From: Candidatus Azobacteroides sp.
Lineage (GTDB): Bacteria; Bacteroidota; Bacteroidia; Bacteroidales; Azobacteroidaceae
NCBI GenBank assembly: GCA_009783445.1
Contig: WRFY01000117.1
Location: forward strand, 1-51,638
DNA length: 51,638 nucleotides
Direction of reading: 5' to 3'
Positions 27,115 through 33,935 of the stretch are shown piece after piece (within the stretch, counting starts at the first letter, position 1; every line of letters starts with the position of its first letter). The translations under genes and the position numbers were made by a program. The notes under the pieces are model-generated. The model saw nothing but the letters and a program-made list of their open reading frames with translations, made no database searches and was not told the DNA's origin.

Positions 27115-27614
27115 CAGTATATTTTTTTTCTAAAAAATAATTCTCTCACCTTTTTTCTGGCGCGGGACAAATTCATCCTCACTGCTTCCGGAGTGCTTCC
27201 TGTAATTCCAGCAATTTCATCTATCTCAAATCCATCCACATGTTTCATACGCAGCATTGTTTTTTGTAAATCAGGCAGCTGATCAATTATTAGCATTACC
27301 CGTTCTACTTCGTCTTTTTGTTCTAACTGACTCTCAGGAGAAAGAGTTTCGTATACTAAAATACTTTCATTTAACTCTTCGTTCTTTCGTTGACTTCCCT
27401 TCAGCAAATTCAGACACAAATGCTTTGTCATCTTATATGAAAGAGCAGGAATATTGTGGTAGTTCTTCAAGTCCTCGCGCATATACCACAATTTTAAAAA
27501 GACTTCCTGAATGACATCTTCAGCTTCACTTTCATTTCCTAAAAGTTGCTGTGCATAAAACGTCAATTTTCCCCTTAGCGGAAGTATTTCCCTTTTAAAT
27601 TGTTCCTGCTCCAT
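27114..27614 (-). CDS. ECF-type RNA polymerase sigma-70 factor
   Basis: The 166-residue protein has sigma region 2 (residues about 8-75), with FYAQQLLGNESEAEDVIQEVFLKLW, the region 2.2-2.3 wording, and region 4 (about 108-158) with LPDLQKTMLRMKHVDGFEIDEIA and GSTPEAVRMNLSRARKKVRE, the region 4.2 helix-turn-helix. The length is typical of Bacteroidota ECF factors. It directs RNA polymerase to a small regulon, probably including its own operon, and is coupled to the putative anti-sigma gene. Paired TTAAGACA repeats lie 9-27 bp upstream of its start. Confidence 0.93.
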   Translation of the reverse strand: MEQEQFKREILPLRGKLTFYAQQLLGNESEAEDVIQEVFLKLWYMREDLKNYHNIPALSYKMTKHLCLNLLKGSQRKNEELNESILVYETLSPESQLEQKDEVERVMLIIDQLPDLQKTMLRMKHVDGFEIDEIAGITGSTPEAVRMNLSRARKKVRELFFRKKIY

Positions 27615-27622
27615 GAATAATC

Positions 27623-27641
27623 TTAAGACATTATTAAGACA
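27623..27641. repeat. Tandem TTAAGACA pair before sigma-factor gene
   Basis: The 8-base word TTAAGACA occurs at 27623-27630 and 27634-27641, an 11-bp period or about one helical turn. On the minus strand it reads TGTCTTAA twice, 9 to 27 bp before the sigma gene start. The spacing suits a protein-binding site or an ECF promoter element, but no consensus is known to me. Confidence 0.4.
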
Positions 27642-27818
27642 ATTCAGAATAAAAAATATAACATGGATTTCGATTTTTTTTTCATTCCTATTCGATTTTT
27701 TTTTTCGAAGCCTCTGTAAGACGGGCTGGGATGCAGGCGATTCAAACGTAAGAAAATAAAAATATTTAATTGATTATAAATTATTTATATCATCCTTGTA
27801 TGAACTATTCATTCTATT

Positions 27819-27852
27819 TTTGTTTATAATTCAAAAAAAAACTTTACTTTTG
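27819..27852 (+). promoter_or_regulatory. Promoter of the SRP RNA gene
   Basis: TTTG (27819-27822), a 22-bp spacer and TACTTTTG (27845-27852) match the Bacteroidetes housekeeping promoter. The predicted start, about 4-5 bases after the -7 box, falls at the first paired base of the RNA (27857), so sequence and product agree. Confidence 0.75.
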
Positions 27853-27856
27853 TGCT

Positions 27857-27952
27857 GGGTAAGTCCTACACGGTCAGCTCCCAGCAAATCCCCCAGGGCT
27901 TGATCGCAGCAAGGGTAGCTGGTCGTAGCGGCGCGATGTAGTAAGCTTACCC
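27857..27952 (+). ncRNA. ffs: Signal recognition particle RNA (4.5S type)
   Basis: A 96-nt RNA folds as one long hairpin: GGGTAAG (27857-27863) pairs with CTTACCC (27946-27952), TACA with TGTA, and CAGCT with AGCTG. The tip holds CCCAGGGC...GCAGCAAGGG, which matches the SRP domain IV asymmetric loop that binds Ffh, with TTGA in place of the more usual GGAA tetraloop. Size and form fit the short SRP RNA of Gram-negative bacteria, without an Alu domain. With Ffh it targets membrane proteins to the Sec translocon. A T-run follows directly and a good promoter lies in front. Confidence 0.88.
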
Positions 27953-27962
27953 TTTTTCTTTC
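27946..27962 (+). terminator. T-run after SRP RNA
   Basis: The closing stem of the RNA is followed by TTTTTCTTT (27953-27961). The RNA hairpin with this U-run forms an intrinsic terminator. Some read-through into riboflavin synthase, which starts 53 bp after the RNA ends, is possible. Confidence 0.6.
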
Positions 27963-28004
27963 CTCAAGAAGAATAGATTTTCAGATATAAAATTTTATTG
28001 TATT

Positions 28005-28610
28005 ATGTTTTCAGGAATAGTTGAAGAAGCGGCAACGGTTGTTAATCGTATAAGTGAACAGGGGAATTTGCACCTGTCGTTGAAATGTTCATTTGTAAAT
28101 GAATTAAAAATAGATCAAAGTCTTTCTCACAATGGCGTTTGCTTGACGGTAGTCGATTTAAAAGACGATACGTACACGGTAACGGCTATCAAAGAAACGC
28201 TGGACAAAACCAATTTGGGCTTATTGCATATTGGCGATAAAGTAAATCTGGAGCGCAGCATGAAGATCAACGGGCGATTGGATGGTCATATTGTTCAAGG
28301 ACACGTAGATCAGACCGCTGTTTGTACCAAAGTGGAAGAAAGCGATGGAAGCTGGTATTTTACTTTCGAATACACTTTTAATAAAGAAATGGCCAAACAG
28401 GGTTACATGACTGTTGAAAAAGGTTCTGTTTGCGTCAATGGAGTTAGCTTAACGGTAGTGAACTCAAAAGATAATAGCTTTCAAGTGGCGATTATTCCTT
28501 ATACTTATGAGAATACGAATTTTCATCAAATCAAAGAAGGAACCGTAGTGAATTTGGAATTTGATATTATAGGAAAATACCTAAGTAAATTAATTCGATA
28601 CATGGAATAA
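28005..28610 (+). CDS. ribE: Riboflavin synthase, alpha subunit
   Basis: This 201-residue protein begins MFSGIVEEAATVV, the invariant start of riboflavin synthase. It has two lumazine-binding repeats: residues 1-97, with HNGVCLTVVDL and GHIVQGHVDQ at the junction, and about 98-195, with VNGVSLTVVNS. The C-terminal helix for trimer formation follows. The enzyme dismutates two 6,7-dimethyl-8-ribityllumazine molecules into riboflavin and the pyrimidinedione, the last step of the pathway. No other rib gene is adjacent and no FMN riboswitch is visible in the leader. The start is fixed by the family's N-terminus. Confidence 0.96.
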   Translation: MFSGIVEEAATVVNRISEQGNLHLSLKCSFVNELKIDQSLSHNGVCLTVVDLKDDTYTVTAIKETLDKTNLGLLHIGDKVNLERSMKINGRLDGHIVQGHVDQTAVCTKVEESDGSWYFTFEYTFNKEMAKQGYMTVEKGSVCVNGVSLTVVNSKDNSFQVAIIPYTYENTNFHQIKEGTVVNLEFDIIGKYLSKLIRYME

Positions 28611-28622
28611 AAAAACATTCTT

Positions 28623-28654
28623 TTTGCCAAAATTATACTTTTATTCTGCTTTTG
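28623..28654 (+). promoter_or_regulatory. Promoter for the lipoprotein/DUF5723 pair
   Basis: TTTG (28623-28626), a 20-bp spacer and TGCTTTTG (28647-28654) match the Bacteroidetes promoter with one mismatch in the -7 box. The predicted start near 28659 gives a leader of about 50 nt. The -7 box lies inside one arm of the stem-loop at 28648-28671. Confidence 0.5.
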
Positions 28655-28671
28655 CAGGGGAATGCAAAAGC
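28648..28671. terminator. Stem-loop after riboflavin synthase
   Basis: GCTTTTGCA (28648-28656) and TGCAAAAGC (28663-28671) form a perfect 9-bp stem with a 6-nt loop, 38 bp after the ribE stop. No T-run follows, so it may be a weak terminator. It overlaps the -7 box of the next promoter, so a regulatory role is equally possible. Confidence 0.45.
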
Positions 28672-28709
28672 ATATTTGTTAATTAAGCTAATTTATCAGA
28701 AAGTAAAAA

Positions 28710-30395
28710 ATGAAAAAACAAACATCACTTTTCTTCTTATTTTTTGCCATTTTTTATTCATCCTGTATCAACCACGATTACGATTTAGACAATGATACCA
28801 TTGATAAAAATGTGGTAGTGAGCCCTGAGGGAATGAATATGCCTTTCGGTAATGTAGAAAAAATTTTTATTTATGAGAAAATCGGTTACGACGATATCCG
28901 AGTGGCGGGCGATGGATCGCTTTATATTGAATATGAGGGTGATTTGGACAACAAACAATTCAAAGTACCCAATTACAACATTGATTCCATTGATCCGATA
29001 AATACAAGCAATATTTCCATTCAACTTCCTACAGGAATTTCAACTATTTTCGACTTTTCTTCTTTTTCTGGTAATGTTCCTCTGCTGGAAGGAGAAACAA
29101 TCGGATATGAAGTGACTAAACCTATATTTGAAAGCGAAAATTGGACGATCAATCCCAATCAAATCATTTTCGACTCTTTTACGATTAACCTAAAATTTAT
29201 TTTGCAGGGATTTAGCAATGTAAATGGCAGCGCCAAAGTAAATCTCTACCTAACCTTTCCCGATAATTTTGAAATAGAAGGCGAAACCTTGGATGCAAAA
29301 GGAAGAATTATCCGAACTATTGATTTTAATAAAACGAGCAACACCTATAGCCTGCCCAAAGGAATAGAAGTCAAATCGTATAAATATCCAGCCAATGGAC
29401 GCTCCGATATTCGCTTTGATCTGGATTTTGGAGCAATCAATGGATTCAAAGGGAATGTAAACAATCCGTCGTTTCAATTGACGTTTATCACGGACAACGA
29501 CCGCATAGCCATTCAATCTGTAAATGGTCAAGTGACTGGAAAAGAATCTATTCAAGGTGAAATAAACGGCTTTGAAGCCTTAAAGAGCTCGTTTGGAGAA
29601 GACGCTAAATTGCAGTTTGAAAATCCATCTTTATTTTTGAATGTGACAACCAATTTAGGTGCAAATTTTTATTTGAATATTGATAAAATAGACGCTCACA
29701 ACGGACAGTCTATATCTTTGGATAAAAACGACGGTTTACTGTTTACAAAACCAACCAGCTTAAATACTCAAAAAACAACTTCGTACTTTATAGCTCCCTT
29801 ACCTGACCAGGGCGCTCCTGCTGGCGCTACGGGGAAAAAGTTGGCTTTGGATGAACTGTTTTCCTCTATTCCGGAAAAAATCAGTTATGAATTTTCGATG
29901 AATGTCGACGAACCGAATGCTATCTTGGCATATAGCAATTTGATTCTGCAAGGAAATTACAAGTTTACGCTTCCGTTCGATTTCGAAGACTTAAAAATTC
30001 ATGTAAGAATACCGCCGATCAATCTGGGAGAAGATGTATACGGCAAGTTTTTTCACTATGTAAAAGATGCAATTACGATTCAGGCGGATACGGTCATTAT
30101 TTCTGCGGAAAAAATCAATCCGCTTCTGATAACGGCTACGCTCCAATTCTTAGATGCTGAACAACAGGCGATAGAGATCAGCAAAAAATCGGTCGCATTA
30201 GCGCATGGATTAAACAAAGATACGTTTGCCATCGATTTTTCCAAGCAAGATTTGGATAACATGCAAAATGCAAGGTATTTAAACATTGAATTTACAGTGG
30301 AAGGAAAAGGCTCCCTTACTCAAAATGATTATATAGATATTCGGGGTTTACGTTTTATATCCGACGGAGGAATTCACTATGAATTGAATTTATAA
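28710..30395 (+). CDS. Uncharacterised lipoprotein (DYDL-type)
   Basis: The 561-residue protein has a lipoprotein signal (FYSSC, Cys19) followed at once by INHDYDLDNDTIDKNV. This resembles a group of Bacteroidales lipoproteins that begin with a Cys-x-x-DYDL motif and a VPFG-like strand (here NMPFGNVEKI). The rest is beta-rich with no catalytic motif: an N-terminal domain to about 120, a middle domain with repeated strand pairs to about 370, and a C-terminal part with LQGNYKFTLPFDFEDLKIHV ending in strand-rich segments. It is followed 21 bp later by an outer-membrane barrel gene and is probably its surface or periplasmic partner. Function is unknown. Confidence 0.7.
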   Translation: MKKQTSLFFLFFAIFYSSCINHDYDLDNDTIDKNVVVSPEGMNMPFGNVEKIFIYEKIGYDDIRVAGDGSLYIEYEGDLDNKQFKVPNYNIDSIDPINTSNISIQLPTGISTIFDFSSFSGNVPLLEGETIGYEVTKPIFESENWTINPNQIIFDSFTINLKFILQGFSNVNGSAKVNLYLTFPDNFEIEGETLDAKGRIIRTIDFNKTSNTYSLPKGIEVKSYKYPANGRSDIRFDLDFGAINGFKGNVNNPSFQLTFITDNDRIAIQSVNGQVTGKESIQGEINGFEALKSSFGEDAKLQFENPSLFLNVTTNLGANFYLNIDKIDAHNGQSISLDKNDGLLFTKPTSLNTQKTTSYFIAPLPDQGAPAGATGKKLALDELFSSIPEKISYEFSMNVDEPNAILAYSNLILQGNYKFTLPFDFEDLKIHVRIPPINLGEDVYGKFFHYVKDAITIQADTVIISAEKINPLLITATLQFLDAEQQAIEISKKSVALAHGLNKDTFAIDFSKQDLDNMQNARYLNIEFTVEGKGSLTQNDYIDIRGLRFISDGGIHYELNL

Positions 30396-30416
30396 TTTTA
30401 TTTATACAGTAAAAAC

Positions 30417-31859
30417 ATGAATGATGTTAATTTTTTTACTCAAAATATAAAAACATTCCTTTTCATTGCAGGGCTTTGTTTTACTTTTCATTCCACATTT
30501 GCTCAGTCGTCTAATACCGAATATTTTATGTCGTCTTCTTTTACAAAGACGTTTACAAATCCGGCTAAACGTCCCGAAAAAGGTTATGTGGGGATTCCTG
30601 CCTTGACGAATGTGGCTGTCGATCTGAAAACCAATACATTGAATTTAGATAATTTTTTATTTCCGGGTGTGGGAGAAAATGGGAAAACCGGATGGTTTTT
30701 GAATGAAAATGTTAGTTATGATGATTTTATGGAAAACATTTCTTCTAAAAATTATTTGGGAGTAAATGTCGACTATACCATCTTAGGCGCTGGATTCTAT
30801 GTAAAAGATTTATTTTTGTCGTTTGATATAAGCGCAAGAGCCAATGCAGGCATCAACCTCCCTAAAGACCTTTTTGATTTTGCAAAAACCGGTTTTGCAA
30901 CGGGCGAAGAGGCCGAAAAAGTCTACAATCTGAGCAATCTCAGAGCAAATGCAAATGCATTCACTCAAATAGGGTTTGGAGGATCCTATCCTTTCCTGGA
31001 CAGCTCCTTAACGCTGGGCGCTAAAATCAAAGTCTTGTTAGGGGTTGCGCATGCCGATTTCAATTTAGACGAAATGCGTATTCAGATTAACGACAATGTG
31101 TGGAAGGCATCCACTCAAGCCTCCGGAGTTATGATAATACCCACTGTACAAGTAGAATACGATAAAAAAGGAAAAGTACGCAGATTCAATACCGACGGTT
31201 CTTTTTCTTTTGTCAATGGTTGGGGCTTAGGATTGGATTTAGGCGCTACGTTTAAACCCAGTCGGATTTTCAACTTCACAGGCGATTTTGCATGGTTGGA
31301 TAAGTTAACCATTTCGGCAGCTTTAACGGATATCGGCTTCATATCGTGGAATAAAAACAAAATGATTTCCTTGACAACGAATCCCCAAGAATTAATTGTA
31401 ACAGGAAATCATACCATTGATATAAACGAATCAGATAATTTATTTAAAGATATAAGAGACAATTTAGAAGATGCTGTTGCTTTTTATCCTTCTACTTCCT
31501 CTAAAACCACCAGCGGTTTGGGTGCCAAACTGAATTGGGGAATGGAGTTTGCCCTCATGAAAGATCAGTTGAATATCGGTTTTCTGAATACAGCTTATTT
31601 CAATCCGGTCAAAACCATTTCGGAATTTACGATTGCAGGAGCCTATCGACCGTTGAGCGGAGTAGAAGTGGGATTAAGTTATTCGTTTGTCCATAGCTCT
31701 TTTCAGACGATCGGATTTGCCTTGCATTTAGGGCCGTGTTTTTATATTTCCAGTGATTATGCTATTCCTCATGTGAATTCCCAGTTTATTCCTACTTCGA
31801 GCCAAGCGTTCAACGTTCAGTTTGGATTTGCCATTCCTATTGGAAAAAAGCATCAATAA
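30417..31859 (+). CDS. DUF5723-like outer-membrane beta-barrel protein
   Basis: This 480-residue protein has a signal peptide ending near FAQSS (about residue 29), then alternating hydrophobic strands and Gly/Asn-rich turns, closing with LSYSFVHSSFQTIGFALHLGP and a final aromatic strand pattern typical of outer-membrane barrels. The front, with TEYFMSSSFTKTFTNPAKRPEKGYVGIPAL, matches my recollection of the DUF5723 family of Bacteroidota. No enzyme motif is present. Tandem placement after a lipoprotein suggests a two-component surface complex. The role is unknown. Confidence 0.72.
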   Translation: MNDVNFFTQNIKTFLFIAGLCFTFHSTFAQSSNTEYFMSSSFTKTFTNPAKRPEKGYVGIPALTNVAVDLKTNTLNLDNFLFPGVGENGKTGWFLNENVSYDDFMENISSKNYLGVNVDYTILGAGFYVKDLFLSFDISARANAGINLPKDLFDFAKTGFATGEEAEKVYNLSNLRANANAFTQIGFGGSYPFLDSSLTLGAKIKVLLGVAHADFNLDEMRIQINDNVWKASTQASGVMIIPTVQVEYDKKGKVRRFNTDGSFSFVNGWGLGLDLGATFKPSRIFNFTGDFAWLDKLTISAALTDIGFISWNKNKMISLTTNPQELIVTGNHTIDINESDNLFKDIRDNLEDAVAFYPSTSSKTTSGLGAKLNWGMEFALMKDQLNIGFLNTAYFNPVKTISEFTIAGAYRPLSGVEVGLSYSFVHSSFQTIGFALHLGPCFYISSDYAIPHVNSQFIPTSSQAFNVQFGFAIPIGKKHQ

Positions 31860-32026
31860 ATAAAACAGGCGCTTCATTATCCATATCCTATAACTATAGT
31901 TTTCTCCCTTTGCTTCAAAGGTAGAAATAACAAATGGACGGTTTTCATCGTTTCTCATTTTGGTACTACAGTCCATGAGATTGTAAATTTTTGGAAACAA
32001 AAGTAAAATAACTTATAACTCCTATT

Positions 32027-33658
32027 ATGGAAAAATTAAAAGATGTACTAAAATCGCTATTCTTGATTTTATTTTGTATAACAAACGTTTGTGCACAGCC
32101 TAAAACAGGTTCGTGGGGCGATCAGGGGAACGGCACCTATATCAATCCTATTCTTAACGCAGACTATTCCGACCCCGATGTAGTGCGCGTAAACGATAAA
32201 TATTATATGGTATGTTCCGAATTTCAGTTTATGGGAATGCCTGTGCTCGAATCGGAGGATATGGTGAACTGGAAAATTGTAGCTCAGATTTATTCACGCT
32301 TGGATTTTCCCGATTACGACAACGTAAACAGCTATTCGAATGGTTCATGGGCGCCGGCTATCCGTTACCATGCAGGGAAATTTTGGGTGTATTTCTGCAC
32401 TATCCCCGAAGGCTTGTTTATGTACAGCGCCGAAAAAGTCGAAGGGCCTTGGAGCATGACGTTGGTCAAGAAAGTCGAAAAATGGGAAGACCCGTGTCCT
32501 TTCTGGGATAGCGATGGCAAGGCTTATCTTGTACACAGCCTACACGGTGCAGGTCCAATCATTCTTCATGAGATGAACGAAGATGGGACACAATTGCTGG
32601 ACGATGGCGTTACCGTTTATACAGGGCCGGTGGCCGAAGGTCCCAAAATGTTCAAGCAGGGGGAATATTACTATATTAGTATTCCCGAAGGAGGCGTAGG
32701 TACGGGTTGGCAAACTGTTTTGCGTTCTAAAAATATTTACGGGCCTTATGAAAAGAAAGTGGTTTTGGAAACGGGCGGCACTTCCATTAATGGGCCGCAT
32801 CAAGGAGCATTAGTGGACACTCCCGAAGGCGAGTGGTGGTTTTATCATTTCCAGCAATTTGGCGCCGTAGGGCGGGTAGTGCATTTACAGCCTGTTTGGT
32901 GGATCGATGGTTGGCCGCAGATGGGCGTGGATATGGATCGCAATGGCATTGGCGAACCGGTGTATGTATGGAAAAAGCCAGCGACAGGTAAAACGTTTCC
33001 TATCCATGCGCCTCAAACGGATGATGATTTTCGTGCGTCGACGCTTGGCTTGCAGTGGCAGTTCAACCACAATCCCGACAACATGGCTTGGTCGCTTACC
33101 CAGAATCCAGGATACTTGAGTCTGAATGCACGGAAAAGCGATAGTTTTTTGAGAGCGAAAAACATCCTCACTCAGAAAATCATGGGGACGTCGGGCGAAG
33201 CCGTCGTTGCGCTCGATCTCAGCCAAATGGCCGAAGGACAAAAAGCAGGCTTGTGCAGTTTCGGTTCCATGTACAATCTGTTTGGCGTATGTCGGGTAGG
33301 GGATAAAAATTATTTGTTTTTTGAAAACAATGAAACCTTGTTCAATCAGCCGCAGCAACTTCCCGATGGTACCAGAGTGCGGATTAACTATTTCGACACT
33401 TCAAAAAATTATTTTGAAAAGCGGCCTATTGCAACCCCAGTGATTTATTTGAAAGTAAAACTTGATTTTCGGACCAATGTAAATCATTTTTATTACAGTA
33501 CAGACAATCGACTTTTCGTTCCTTTCGGGAAGGATTTTCGTACTGTATTTGGTTTTTGGAAAGGAGCGCGTCTCGGACTTTTCAGTTACAACGAACTGAA
33601 AGATGAGGGTGTTGCGCTTTTCAGTCAATTCAAGTATGATTATGAGGGTCCGAAATAA
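32027..33658 (+). CDS. GH43 glycoside hydrolase with C-terminal beta-sandwich
   Basis: This 543-residue exported enzyme (signal ending near VCAQ, residue 24) has the five-bladed GH43 fold with its three acids visible: catalytic base Asp49 in YSDPDV, pKa-setting Asp155 in WEDPCPFWD, and general acid Glu204 in VAEGPKM. Residues about 345-540 form the beta-sandwich common to GH43 beta-xylosidases and exo-arabinofuranosidases (LGLQWQFNHNP, TQNPGYLSLNA). It probably acts on xylan- or arabinan-derived oligosaccharides in the periplasm or outside. It stands alone on the plus strand, without SusCD. A truncated remnant and terminators follow. Confidence 0.92.
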   Translation: MEKLKDVLKSLFLILFCITNVCAQPKTGSWGDQGNGTYINPILNADYSDPDVVRVNDKYYMVCSEFQFMGMPVLESEDMVNWKIVAQIYSRLDFPDYDNVNSYSNGSWAPAIRYHAGKFWVYFCTIPEGLFMYSAEKVEGPWSMTLVKKVEKWEDPCPFWDSDGKAYLVHSLHGAGPIILHEMNEDGTQLLDDGVTVYTGPVAEGPKMFKQGEYYYISIPEGGVGTGWQTVLRSKNIYGPYEKKVVLETGGTSINGPHQGALVDTPEGEWWFYHFQQFGAVGRVVHLQPVWWIDGWPQMGVDMDRNGIGEPVYVWKKPATGKTFPIHAPQTDDDFRASTLGLQWQFNHNPDNMAWSLTQNPGYLSLNARKSDSFLRAKNILTQKIMGTSGEAVVALDLSQMAEGQKAGLCSFGSMYNLFGVCRVGDKNYLFFENNETLFNQPQQLPDGTRVRINYFDTSKNYFEKRPIATPVIYLKVKLDFRTNVNHFYYSTDNRLFVPFGKDFRTVFGFWKGARLGLFSYNELKDEGVALFSQFKYDYEGPK

Positions 33659-33690
33659 ATTGCCTCATAAATCAAATATTTGAAATCATA

Positions 33691-33852
33691 ATGATCTTTA
33701 GCGGCATATTATTCGGAAATAACGAACGCAGTACGAAAAACAAGACGATAGAAACCGAGATGCCGTCTTGTTTTGTTGATTTGAATCTTGATCAAATCAT
33801 TCATGCGATTGCTGCGCCTAAAGAAGAATATAATCCGGCTTCTTGCTTTTGA
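33691..33852 (+). pseudogene. Short remnant resembling a MutS-family N-terminus
   Basis: A 53-codon frame begins MIFSGILFGN and contains DLNLDQIIHAIAAPKEEYN before a TGA. The segment resembles, from memory, the N-terminal wording of the MutS-related proteins of Bacteroidales (DLNLDQII... KEEYN followed by LKPFFYT). After that point the match stops, and no frame continues it, so this looks like the first tenth of a gene whose rest has been lost. The 11-bp stem-loop at 33737-33774 lies inside it. It may instead be chance coding similarity. Confidence 0.4.
33737..33774 (+). terminator. Stem-loop with 11-bp arms
   Basis: AAAACAAGACG (33737-33747) pairs with CGTCTTGTTTT (33764-33774) around a 16-nt loop, and the arm ends in TTTTGTTG. 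It lies 79 bp after the GH43 stop and could end its transcript. The site overlaps the MutS-like remnant. Confidence 0.55.
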
Positions 33853-33867
33853 GACATTCGATTTTGT

Positions 33868-33908
33868 ATCAATAATAGCGATGGGCAGTACCCATCGCTA
33901 TTATTGAT
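33868..33908. terminator. Perfect 18-bp stem, bidirectional terminator
   Basis: An exact 18-bp inverted repeat (33868-33885 with 33891-33908) surrounds a 5-nt loop, CAGTA. It lies 27 bp after the 3' end of the minus-strand POT transporter gene and downstream of GH43, between convergent genes. Its arms are AT-rich outside and GC-rich near the loop, as in symmetric terminators working in both directions. Confidence 0.75.
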
Positions 33909-33935
33909 AAACGCTCGTTCAGAATCGTTTACAAA

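Noticed and set aside
31860..32026. Promoter before GH43
   Set aside because: TTTG followed by a TAAATTTTTG run is close to consensus but has two extra bases in the -7 box, so it was not called.
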